64,000 bases of DNA from Labia minor (Eukaryota > Arthropoda > Insecta > Dermaptera > Spongiphoridae): assembly GCA_963082975.1 (NCBI GenBank), contig OY720346.1:74454767-74518766 (forward strand), given 5' to 3'. The notes under the pieces were generated by a model, which was not told where the DNA came from, ran no database searches, and saw only the letters and a program-made list of their open reading frames with translations. Shown one piece after another: positions 34,703 to 46,700 of this stretch; position 1 is the stretch's first letter; each line of letters starts with the position of its first letter. A program made the position numbers and the translations under genes.

Positions 34703-34776
34703 AACTCACCTTATTTAAGTGTCCCCCCCCGTGGTCAACGCGTAGTTGCTCTCATTTTGTTTCTGACCCTGACCCG
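34703..34776 (+). promoter_or_regulatory. Candidate promoter and leader exon 1b (GC donor)
   Basis: Near copy of 32750-32841: CTCACCTTATTTAAGTGTCC, CGTGGTCAACGCGTAGTTGC, CATTTTGTTTCTGACCCTGA. Here the donor reads CCCG|GCAAGT instead of GTAAGT. GC-AG introns are a known minor class, so the copy may still be used, or it may be a decayed duplicate. It lies closer to the coding exons than the GT version. Confidence 0.45.
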
Positions 34777-34867
34777 GCAAGTATCAGTTTTTTGGATAGA
34801 ACAAACTTTATTTTTTTAATAAAATCGTTTTGATTTTATTAATAAATTTGTTAAGCTTTAGAATAAT

Positions 34868-35240
34868 TTTTATAAATTTTCTTCTTAACTTCACTTGGCG
34901 TCTGTCTCTCTGTCTCTCTGTCTCTTCGCTCTATTGACAAATTGAAATCGATTTTTCATCGACTTTTTATTGAGATAGACTTTTGAAAATTTTTATAGAT
35001 ATTTCAATGGATCCCTAGAAAGTATAGCAGAAATATAATTGAATTATAATTAATTAATTAGCAATGAATTACTTTTAGTAACTAACTCCTTTTGTATTGC
35101 TCCGATTTTTTTTTTCAACGGATTTTGAAACATAAATATTGATTTCAGGATAGATTTTCATTTAGAACGTATTTCAAATTATTTCATAGCATTAAAATTA
35201 ATGATGAATTCTTATTAATCAGTTGATCGCCAATGAAAAT
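34868..35240 (+). mobile_element. R2 element, truncated copy
   Basis: Matches 39921-40260 from CTTAACTTCACTTGGCGTCT through TTATTGAGATAGACTTTTGA to GAATTCTTATTAATCAGTTG, then diverges. The outer ATAACG end is altered and the far terminus is missing. Confidence 0.7.
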
Positions 35241-35495
35241 TAATAAGTATTTGTATTACGCATTGGATTGGATCTTTTAAATTCTAATCCTCTACTTATA
35301 CATATAGAATAGAATAGACGATACAATCAAATCATAGAATTTCTATTATAAAACCTCCAAATCAAATTTTGTATATTAATTATTACATTTTGTATTTTTA
35401 ATAAATTAATTTTCAATGACTGAAGGTATATTATAGATAATTTTCAAATAATATTTATAATTTAATTGAATTGCTTTTTATTTTTTCAGCTCAAA

Positions 35496-38400
35496 ATGCC
35501 TGCTCACGTTTTGTCTGGAACCGAAGTTGCCAAGTGAGTAAAATTGCCAATAATTACATTTTTTATCCTGTAAAATATATATAAAAAAAAATAAAAATAA
35601 ATATTTTTTTTCGAAAAATTTTAAGAGAGATGCGTCTCACCCTGAAAGAAGAAGTAAAACAGATGAATGGACAAATTCCTGGTTATTGTCCGGGACTTGC
35701 AATTGTCCAAGTTGGCGGCAGGGAGGACTTCAGTGTTTATATAAGAATGAAAATAAAAGCAGCTGAAGAAATTGGAATAAAAACAACGCATATTAAATTA
35801 CCAAAATCGACAACCGAAGCTCAAGTATGTATAATAAGATCAAATATTAATTGATTTTTGTTTTGTTTTGTTTTTCATGTTATATGATGTACTATAATAT
35901 TTCTATAAAATAATTATAATGCTTTTCTTTTCATATATAATTATTATTCTATATTAGTTTGCTATTTTTTGATTCTCTCTTCAAATTTTGTAGATTTTTA
36001 TTTTTAATTGACTTAATTTTCATAGGATATACAAAGTGTTTTGTTCAGATACATTATCGTATATTGGATGGCTTAGCTAAGGTGGTTAATTAGAAAAAAT
36101 GGGTTGAAAATAAGATTAAATTAATTTGGTAGCACTCTGAATTAATTTTGAAGAATAAATGGGTATTGAATCCGCGAAAGTTGCTAAGGGAAATGATAAA
36201 ATTGAATTCGTTCAGATTAAAATTGCAAATATAAATTTAAACTAAAATTAAATATTTAATAAAATAAAAGAATTAATATTATAAGAATTGATATTAAAAT
36301 AATTGATAACAAAGTAGTTATAAAGAGCTGTTTGTTTATTAAGGTACCGTTAGAAATATTAGAAATGAAATGAAATTTAATTTCATTAAGCAATTGCAAT
36401 TTTATTAATAAGCAAGGGTCGACCACTTAGCTGTATTGTGATAGGAATAAATGGAGAATTCTTAGAGACTTGAGTCTTGAGTGTCATGGAACATCTCGTG
36501 GGCTGCTGCGCTCCTCAAAGGGGGGGGGGGTGGCCGGGATGTCACTCCTGCAAGGGATTTGGTGTCTCCTTCTCCAATTCTAATCAAGACTGCCTTAAAA
36601 ATTCTTGTTCCATCAATAACGAAAACTCTTCATCCCTCTCATGACTAGCCCAGAGCATTGTCCACCCCTTTCCCCACTTTGGAGACACGACTACGTCTCT
36701 GTATATCTGGAGATGTTTTATGACCAAAGGTCTTTCATTCTCCAATTTAGCAAAATTCTTTATTTCATCCACATGTGTTAAAAAAATATCTTTCTAGAAG
36801 GTTGCCGCACCATTGTATATTAAAATGCATTTTTATGCTTATATATTACAACATATCCCCTCTTTACAATCATATCAACATGAAAATTTCATATCAAATT
36901 GTTCTCTGAACATATTTAAACATTGTTTTCGACTAAACCATGCTTAAAATTTTTCGGATCCTATTAAAAATTTATAAAGTTCATTTATTTTATTAAATAT
37001 TTTCAGATATTAAATAAAATCGTCTTCTGCTAATTAGAAATGATAGCATAACTTAACATAATTATGAACTAGAAAATAAATTATTATCAAAAGTCGTTGA
37101 ATGTATACTATAAAATCATATAAAGTTTTACTTCTTGTATAGGTTGTTTACGTTGATTTAATTATTTATAAATAAAATAATTATAGTAAATATATATATA
37201 ATTTAAATTTCAATGTCTATGTTATATCCCTTCCTAAAAAATGAAACCTCTTTTTATTTAATTTATTAATTAAATAATAATGATTTTAATGATATTCGTT
37301 AATATTTTATATACAGCTTTTAATTAAACTGAAACAATTGAATGATGATCCAATGGTACATGGAATTATAGTACAAATGCCACTTGATACAGATAATGAA
37401 ATAAACTCACATCTTATCACAGATTCAGTGTCACCTGCTAAAGATGTTGATGGGTAAATAAATATATTTTCAATATATCATTTATATTCATTTAAAAATT
37501 GTTATTATACCTATCTTATACCAAATACCCATGTTTACTATTTCATTTTTCTAGATATAGATTTAATCAAATAAATTTAATTTTGAATTTGTTTATAAAC
37601 AGGTTAAATACTATTAATCAAGGTCGCGTTGCAATTGGGGATATGTCGGGATTTATTCCATGTACACCTAATGGATGCATCGAACTTATTAAAAGGTTTG
37701 TTTATTATAAAATAATTATATATGGAAGTGAGTGGATTTTCAGGAATTTGAACGATTCTGAAATAACAAGTTTTATTTACAATATTTTACAAATACACAC
37801 TAAATAACAAACAATTTCAAATATATTCACCTGAAAGTCCTTTCTTGTGAATGTGTCGGTCTGCCAGTTAATTATGCCAGTTTATTTTATTTACTATATA
37901 CTAGCAACCTCAGACTATCTTCTATTGGTGAATTTAATTTAAAATAATAATATAATTTACACCTCCCTTGGACCACTTGTCATTTTCTTAAAAAAAAAAA
38001 GAGTAAGGAATTAATTTAGACACATGAAACCTATTCTTTTCTTCCCATCTCAATTTGGTATCAACTTCGTAGATCAAATTTGAAATTTTGTTGCTTATTC
38101 TGTATGGTCTTCTTCTAATTTCATCTAATTTTTTTTTATTTAACTTTTTTCCATTCTTCTTTTTCTCTTAATTCTTCCGGATATATTTCAGATTTCTCCC
38201 TTAATAATATTTCTTCTTTTCTGGAGAAAACTTTGTTGCCCTGTGCGTTGATTTGTTGCTCAACACACATATCAACAGGGTTTATCATTATTATATTCAT
38301 TTACCTTAAATCTTATTCTGTTTTCTGCGCCCAACGTTTTTCGTTGAATATGAAGCAGTTCATCCATAAACTTTGTCAAGCTTATAGAAAAATTATTTTA

Positions 38401-40988
38401 TTCTTTTTCGTTTATTGGAAAAACGTTATTTTATAAAAAAAATTTATATTTATATTATTTATTCAATAAATATCTATGGATACAAATATTTTATTCTATT
38501 TAGGAGTGGTGTACCAATCGCTGGTAGTGATGCCGTTGTCCTTGGTAGAAGTAAAATAGTTGGAACTCCAGTAGCTGAATTACTCAAATGGCATCATGCA
38601 ACTGTTACCGTTTGTCATTCAAAAACAAAAGACTTACATAAAAAGGTAAGACTATTTGTTTTTGTATTTAATTTATTATTTATTAAATTATTAATTATTA
38701 ATGTTTAGTATCTTTTCCTAAAAAATATGTAAACAATGATAATAACTTATATGTAGTTTAAGAAATTATGTTCATAGAGATATGATGGGTAAGAAATAAG
38801 AATTCTAAAAAATATCAAATCATTGATTTTCTTTAAAAATTAAAAACAAATTTTTGGGTTAATCAATTTTGATAAATTAACAATTAGATTGTTCCCCTCA
38901 TTATAAGATAAAAATAACAAAATAGTTAAATTTTTTGAACTATTATTCAAAATTAACTAAAATTAAATTTTGTGAATAAGTTTCGGGTAAAAAGTTTTGA
39001 ATTTTAAATTTAAGATTTTAGTAAATATAATAATAATACAATAAATTTTATTGAGAAAATAATTATTTAAGTAATAATGAATAATTATAAATAATATTAA
39101 TAATTTTAATTTCATTTTAATATTTTGAATTAAAATGTATCTTCTGTATATATATATACTACATTCTATATTCTATATATATATATATATACTACACTCT
39201 GTATTCTATATATATATATACTACATTCTGTATTCTATATTTATATATACTACACTCTGTATTCTATATATATATACTACAAATCAAGTTATTACGTTCG
39301 TTACATCGGCATTTCTCAGTCCACACTTTTTGAAATAGTTTTTTATTATTGAGGCTAATAAATATTTTTCGAAATTATTATTTATCAACTTGAGGTGTGT
39401 TACTGTTCTAAGTTTGCTGATAGACTTACAACTACATCACGTTCTTATATTGTTTATTACAATTTTGGCGTTTTTATACTATATTTGATTTATTTTGAAA
39501 ATATTTTATTCAGAATTTCGGTGGGTCCTTTAAATGTTAGAAAATAGTGACCCGCGGGTATAAGATTGCCGACATTTGGTATATTATAATTATATAAATA
39601 TTTTCCTATATAATTGATTTATAAATAAATAGTACAATATTTGATGAATGTGATTCATATGTTTAGTTATAATTATTATTTATCTATTTCATAAAGACTG
39701 CCCAAGCCGATATCCTCGTTGTCGGAATCGGACGTGCTGAAATGGTAAAAGGATCGTGGATTAAACCTGGAGCTGTTGTAATTGATTGCGGTATAAATTC
39801 AATTCCAGGTAATATATTTTAATTCATAATATGCTATGTTTTCTTTTAATTTATTTTTTAATATCAATAAACGAAAATAATTCAAGGATTATTGAATCAT
39901 ATTTAATTGAATTCATTTTTATAACGTTTTTCTTAACTTCACTTGGCGTCTGTCTCTCTCTCTGTCTGTTCACTCTTTTGACAAATTGAAATCGATTTTT
40001 CATCAACTTTTTATTGAGATAGACTTTTGAAAATTTTTATAGATATTTCAATGAATCCCTAGAAAGTATAGCAGAAATATAATTGAATTATAATTAATTA
40101 GCAATGAATTACTTTTAGTAACTAACTCCTTTTGTATTGCTCCGATTAATTTTTTTTTCAACGGATTTTGAAACATAAATATTGATTTCAGGATAGATTT
40201 TCATTTTGAAAGTATTTCAAAATATTTCATAGCATTAAAATTAATGATGAATTCTTATTAATCAGTTGTATCGCCAATAAGGAGGGGTTTCTTCCCCTCA
40301 GATGTTATAGAGAAAATATCTCTTCTTTTACACATTGTATATGTCCCCGATAGAAAGGAAACAAAACAATAGAATAACCTTTTTTATGAAGACAATATAT
40401 ATATATATATATATATACATTTATAAAAAATTTGTATTATTACAAAAATTTGGCTTGATTGTTCATATAAATAAATTAAACTAAATGCGTCCAACGTTTT
40501 TCGTTGAATATGAAGCAATTCATCCATAAACTTTGTCAAGCTTATAGAAAAATTATTTTATTCTTTTTTAGTCCATTGGAAAAACGTTATTTTATAAAAA
40601 TTTTTTATATTTATATTATTCTTTCATCTGAATATTTATCTAAATAAAATCGCACATTGCATTCATTCTTAATTATGAGATTATAATATATTATCTAATA
40701 TGTTTATCTACACTTGAATACTTTAATTAAACTGAAAACTTGTTATTTAGTTCGATGATAAAGATAATTGAATTGATTATGTGGTTTATTTCAATTTTAG
40801 ATGCTACGAAAAAGTCTGGACAACGTTTGGTAGGCGACGTAACTTATGCAGAAGCGAGTCAAGTGGCCTCGTACATTACGCCTGTTCCTGGTGGCGTGGG
40901 ACCAATGACTGTAGCAATGTTGATGAAAAATACGGTCATTGGCGCACAAAGAGCTTTGAAACGACTAAATGATTTAGAATTAAAATGA
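35496..40988 (+). CDS. MTHFD1: Methylenetetrahydrofolate dehydrogenase/cyclohydrolase, D/C domain only
   Basis: Seven coding exons: 35496-35533, 35626-35824, 37317-37453, 37603-37695, 38504-38645, 39697-39808 and 40801-40988. They join in frame to 302 residues with GT-AG introns. The enzyme family interconverts 5,10-methylene-, methenyl- and 10-formyl-tetrahydrofolate in the cytosol with NADP. Visible features are [20 protein letters not shown] with the catalytic Tyr51 and Lys55 of the YxxxK motif, [30 protein letters not shown], the dinucleotide-binding [25 protein letters not shown] and the signature [13 protein letters not shown]. There is no mitochondrial targeting sequence. The stop (TGA 40986) falls just after the D/C domain, so the formate-tetrahydrofolate ligase domain of trifunctional C1-THF synthase is absent. 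The symbol marks closest family resemblance, not proven orthology. Confidence 0.93.
36055..36850 (+). mobile_element. Solo-LTR-like repeat, copy 2, in MTHFD intron
   Basis: Shares GTATATTGGA, GGTAGCACTCTG, TTGAATCCGCGAAAG, GGTACCGTTAGAAATAT and TTATGCTTATATATTACA with 20016-20466. It is flanked by ACAT at both ends, a 4-bp duplication. A stretch of about 335 bases (36477-36812) missing from the other copy includes a G10 run and a minus-strand 62-codon ORF (36584-36772) with coding-like composition but no recognised motif. Confidence 0.6.
38325..38435 (+). repeat. R2 element right-end fragment
   Basis: AACGTTTTTCGTTGAATATG, CATAAACTTTGTCAAGCTTA and GGAAAAACGTTATTTTATAA match the right end of the full R2 element. 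It lies in the MTHFD intron between exons 4 and 5, about 60 bases before the exon 5 acceptor. Confidence 0.7.
39140..39285. repeat. Minisatellite
   Basis: About four to five units of roughly 30-40 bases, each made of a TATATATATA tract followed by CTACACTCTGTATTCTA or a close variant. It sits in an MTHFD intron and creates a spurious tyrosine/isoleucine-rich ORF. Confidence 0.8.
39921..40590 (+). mobile_element. R2 DNA transposon, apparently full length, in MTHFD intron 6
   Basis: Terminal inverted repeat ATAACGTTTTTC ... GAAAAACGTTAT, about 670 bp, with no transposase. Landmarks: CACTTGGCGTCTGTCTCTC near the left, GCAGAAATATAATTGAATTA, and CAACGTTTTTCGTTGAATAT near the right. Other copies are at 7075-7567, 34868-35240, 38325-38435 and 44234-45399. 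Superfamily is not assigned; the flanks are T-rich and no clean target duplication can be read. Confidence 0.7.
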
Positions 40989-43665
40989 GTTTGCTAGATA
41001 ATGATTTCTCAAAAGCTAACTTCTCTGATCACAGCGCCCGCTCCAAGGACGGTTGACCTGGACATTTGTCCGGGCGGCAAATCTAAAGGGAGGCATTTTG
41101 ATCGTTATTGACATAAAATATTGATAATCAGTTTTTTTTGTTAATTGTTCAGTTTAACGTATGTATGATGGATTTTGATAAAACTTTACCAGTAGATTAT
41201 TTTTTTGATTCCAAACAAACCAATCCTTAAGAAGTATCTAGGATAGAGGCCTTAAAGCCCTTAAGGTTCCATTTAGAAGATTTATAATGCCTTGCTAAAC
41301 ATTTACGAAAACAAAGAATTTGATAACCTGACGAAGCCTCTGGTTTACTAAATTGTATAAAATAGTTTATGTTTTCGTGTGATTGATTGGAAAAAATAAA
41401 AAAATATGTATTACATACAGACTCTCAACCTAATAATATATCATTTCAGTTCATGGGTAGAACGCCGACTATATAGAAAAAAAAACAAATATACAAACTT
41501 TTTAAAATATCAATTAAATATATTAAGAAATACCATTTAATTTATTTATTTACTGATTAAAAATATTTCTTTATACTTAAATAATTAATTTATAGGAATT
41601 TCAATATTTCTTTAAATTGATGTTTCTTTATATTTATTTTTTATATTATTTAATAAGAAAATGTACTAAAATTTTCAATTTTTTTTTAAATGATAAAAAT
41701 AATCATGAAAATTTCATTTCAGGCATATCATCCGATTTCGTACTAAGTTTGTCTATTATTTCATCTTTTTCTTCATTCTCTTGTTTTGGTGTAAACATAT
41801 TATTTAAAAATATTTTAGATAAGTTTTGAAACCAAACCCGTTGCATCTAAAAAAATTCATAATATTATTAAATTATATATTATTATATATATAGATAATT
41901 GTATATTTGTATTTATAATATGTATTTATAATATTTATATGTACATGTATGTGAATATTTATGTTTTTCTATATTTAATTACTTCTATTCAAATATTGCT
42001 AAGTAAATAATTAATATTTTATTTTGAATTTATCCATTTGTAAAGAATTACATTTTTATAGCCATATATACACAAAACATAAAAATAATCAATACAAATA
42101 AATTAATAACAGAACTAATTTTTACAAGCAATTGAATGAATGAATAAAAATAAATTATATTTATTAATTAATAATTAATATAATATTTAATTGTATTCGC
42201 TACTTATTCTCAATTTTTTTTAAATATTTAATATTATTAAACTAATCTAAAGCATGTATAAGATTATTTATTTTTTAAATATAAATAAAGTTTCATTTAC
42301 CTTAATGCAATATAATAAGCATGTTACAAAACAAGCTAGAAATATCATATATTCTGAATGTGCAATCAGCCATTTCATTTAATTTTACTGCAAGATTACA
42401 ATATTAATATTAAAAAAATGAATATAGATTGATATAAAATTATTAAAATTAAAAATTGTAAATATTGTTTCAATAACTTTGATGAACTATTTGATTGTAT
42501 TTTATATGTGAAATGACTAACATATTACTATTCTAGTCTGAAATAAATTTTGAATATTAAAATGCCATCATTAATTTCACAGTATTATCTGGATAAAAAA
42601 TATATTATTTCTATTAATAGCATCACATATAACTTAGATCTTATTTTTTTAAATTACTTTGATAATATAATATTTTATGTAATTAGACAAATTGGAGAAA
42701 AAAACAAACGGAATCCAATTAAACAAAAAAATTTTTTTTTTTAAAATAATAATAAAAATTTAAAATAAAAAATATATTCTCTATTAATTACTATTATTTC
42801 CAACTTTTTTATTCTTTTTATGGAATCAAATATGTAGTTTAAAAATTGTAGGACATATTTTAAATTAAAAAAATGAATTAATTATAATTATTTCAATTAT
42901 ATTCTCTGTTTTTGGATATTCAGACGAGAAATGAAACTTACAAAAGAAATATAAAGTTAACTGGCGGGTCGCACAATTTTTCACGGTGAGCCGCGGGTTG
43001 GCCAGGCCTGTTCTAAGTAGTCTGGGGGATAACATGTTTTCGTGGCAGTTCCGGGCATGGCAAGGGGATTTTTTTCTAGTTGGGATCCATCCAGCCTATG
43101 TGGTCAAATTTGGGAAGGTACTTAAAATAAAAAGTAGCGGCCCCTGATCAAGAAAATCAAGATAAATATTGACAGTATCCGTTGTACTTATCATATATCT
43201 CTACTCCGCTTAGATGGCATCCGACTTGCTAGGCGCTGACATTTCATAAAACATTCAAAGTCAGGGTTTTTTTTGTATTCTTTAATAATTGAAATGCTTT
43301 CTTGATTTAGCTGAAAAAAATGTTATGAACAATTTTCTTGAGATCAACAAGTTTATTAATTATAAATACACATACAATATTATTTAAAATATTAATGTAC
43401 TTTTATAAATAGTTATGATATTATTACTACATTACAATATTATTTTTTTTTCACTTTACTAGGAGGAATAATTTAAATGTTAAATGTAGGTATATGATTT
43501 TTATTTTTTGATTATATACATAAATGAGATATTGGGCCACAAATTGTTTATTAAATCTTAAAAAATTGATTTTTTATTCAATTTATTTATCTTAAGTCAC
43601 AAATGTTATTTAAAACTCAAATCTTTTGGAATTTTTTCTTAAGAATATTTTTATATTTTAAAATT
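40989..43665. other. Intergenic: MTHFD 3' flank and repeat fragments
   Basis: CCGGGCGGCAAATCTAAAGG at 41080-41100 recurs at 47387. A degenerate R4 fragment spans 41139-41345 (TATGTATGATGGATTTTGAT). A second SINE-like copy is at 43010-43270, annotated separately. The rest is AT-rich without recognisable genes. Confidence 0.5.
43010..43270 (+). repeat. SINE-like retroposon, copy 2
   Basis: Reads in the opposite direction to the 10370-10645 copy. GGCATGGCAAGGGGATT corresponds to the CAATCCCTTGCCA-like part there, GATCAAGAAAATCAAGATAA is the shared core, and the copy ends TTCAAAGTCAGGG then T8. The left end near 42975-43015 is a separate GTCGCACAATTTTTCACGG-type fragment. Confidence 0.5.
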
Positions 43666-43722
43666 TTATTTTGAATTTCTCTCTTCTTTTCCTTCCCATT
43701 TATTCACTTTTTTATTAATCCC

Positions 43723-43772
<50 letters not shown>

Positions 43773-46700
43773 TATTAATACTGGTAGGGTTTTTAGGGAA
43801 TAATTTTTGAATTTCTTCCTCTTCTTCTAATTTAATAAGATTTCCTCTCGATTCAAATAGCATGAGCCTTGATGCCGCCGAAGAATTCGAATGACGAGTG
43901 TTATTACACCTTTGTACAAGGTGTTTACAAGAGGTGGATAATGCTACTGGTTCACATTTCACGCGCAGCAAATGATTAGTGGGTATTTTCGTATTAGTGG
44001 TATTGTGATTGTGACAATGGAGATTATTATTATTGTGTGGATGGTGTACAGCGTTGTTGATGTTGTTGTTTTGATGGGACTGGTGTAAACTAAGAGACAG
44101 GTCCTGTTGATGCCGTTTTTGCCATTCTAATACATTGCTTAACAATTGAATATATCTGTAAAAAAATAATAATATTAATAATAATAACAATAAATTTATA
44201 ATGAATAATATAAATATAAAAAATTTTTATAAAATAACGTTTTTCCAATGAACTAAAAAGAATAAAATAATTTGTCTATAAGACTGACAAAGTTTATGGA
44301 TGAATTGCTTCATATCCAACGAAAAACGTTGCGCGCTTTTAGTTTAATTTATTTATATAAAAAATCAAGTCAAATTTTTGTAATAATAAAAATTTTATTA
44401 AACACATAAACTGTCTAATTTTTTTATCATGCAATAAAAATGATTGTTTAAGAGCTAAAAAATTAATCTTTTATTATTTTTCACTGTAATATACTTATGT
44501 CAAAGTATATATCAAAATTTTAAAGAATTTTTATTAAATTTACATATTATCAATCAAATCCAAAATGGTTGATTATATTACTTGTTAATGAAGTGTGTTA
44601 GTGTGGTATGTATGAATATATATGAATTATAACTCTATAAAGGAAGTTAATTGCATAGAAATCAAATGAAAATTATTTTATTCTTTTTAGTGCAATTTGA
44701 ATTTAATAAATTTATTTAATATAACAAGAGAAATAGAAAAGATACGAATACAAAAATTTTCAAATTGAATAAAACAAAAAAAATATATTAATCTTCTAAA
44801 ATTTATTTTATGTATTTATGTTAAGTAAATGTTATTATTGAATATTAATTATTATATTATATTTATAAATAAATAATGTTTACTAATCTAAGATTTTATA
44901 AATGTATATAGGATATTGTACTCATATTGTCTTCATAAGAAAAAAAGGTTATGGTTTTATTTCATTTCTCTCGGGTACATTTATAAAAAAAAGGTTATTT
45001 CCTCTTTTTAAGAGGAAACCTACCCCTCTTTCATTGCCACTAAACCTGATTAATAAGAATTCATAATTAATTTTAATGTAATAAAATATTGATAATTACT
45101 TTCAAAATGAAAATCTATTTTGAAATCAATATTTATGCTTCAGAATCCGTTGAAAAAAAATTAATAGGAGCAATACAAATGGAGTTAGTTATTAAAAGTA
45201 ATTAATTGCTTATTAATTACAATTAATTAATTATAATTCAATTATATTTCTTCTATACCTTCTAGGGATCGATTGAAATATGTATAAAAATTTTCAAAAT
45301 TCTATCTCAACCTAAAGATGATGAAAAATCAATTTCAATTTGTCAAAAGAGCTAACAGCCAGAGAAAGAGACGCCAAGTGAAGTTGAGAAAAACGTTATA
45401 ATATAATTATAATAAAATGGTTGGGTTGGAGGGAGAAAGACGCCGGATATGCACTATCAGTAATGGGTTATGTTCTCATTCAGGAAGGATTGTTCCACTG
45501 GCCCAGTGTCTCTGATATTAAAAAAATAATTTCCGTCCTTCAATTTCTTTCTTAATAAAATCTAGATTGAAAAATTTACTTATCTTTATCAAAAAGAGAG
45601 GAAATATTTTCAATGTTAATGTGATAATATTAAAATTTCAATTGATAAATATTTTTTGTTTTAAAATTTATTTAAATTCTAAACTTAATTGATGTGAGAA
45701 GAGTTTTGTTTTTCAAATAGTAATAAAAAAATATTTAGTTTAATTATAAATATAAATAATATTTAATTTCAAATTGAAATTTTGAAAATCCAAAATAGAA
45801 AAATGCCTTATCAAATATTTTATATAACTCTATAATTGGGAAAGTTTACTTAACTTTTTATATTATATAAAATTAATTATCTAAAAATAATTATAATTAT
45901 TTTTATCTTTAATAATTGATCAAATTTCTATCAACTTAAAAAGTGTATATTAGAAATTAGACTACACTTATAAATGTTTAATCCAAATTATTTAAAGGTT
46001 CTATACCAGGGATGGCGAACCTTTTTCAATTTCAGTGCCACAAAATTATAAAAAATCTTTTTGAAGTAACTAACGTGCCACAAAATTGTCATAATTTTTT
46101 TTCTCCACCACCTGTACCCCTTTTAACTTTAATATAAATAATCGAATATTTTTCTAAAACTTTTAACTATCCTGTAGAAAAGTGTTATAATTTTAAATAT
46201 TAAATTTTATACCAAAAAAATAAAATGATTATTAAATAATTTGGAATTTATTTGTGGAAAAAAATATATATCTTTCCTAAAAATTGTCTATTATTTTTAT
46301 TTTTATTTTTATTGTATGGAAATTGTTTAATTGATTTTAGTTTGTAGTTTTTGTTGTTGTAGATAATGCCCAAAAAGCAAAATTTATAACTAATACCGCG
46401 AACCACTTACATTTTGTTTTGTTTTGACAATGCAATGTTAAATTCTAGAAAAAATCACTATTCTCCAACCTTCCGATGGGCAAAGTAAAGTTTTGTTAAA
46501 CTTTATATAAATGTTAAAAAATTATTTTTTCTTTATTTTTAATAAATATTGGATAAGATTTACAGAATATATTAAAATAAAGCATATAAGAATATTCTGG
46601 TAATATTTCATCGCCCCAATCAATCCATTTTGAGTTGACAGACATAGAAAATACAAAAGTCATATTTGGGTTGTCCAGATCATGAAAAGTGAAGATTTGC

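Noticed and set aside
39135..39338. 67-codon ORF rich in Tyr/Ile
   Set aside because: Entirely the translation of the minisatellite at 39140-39285.
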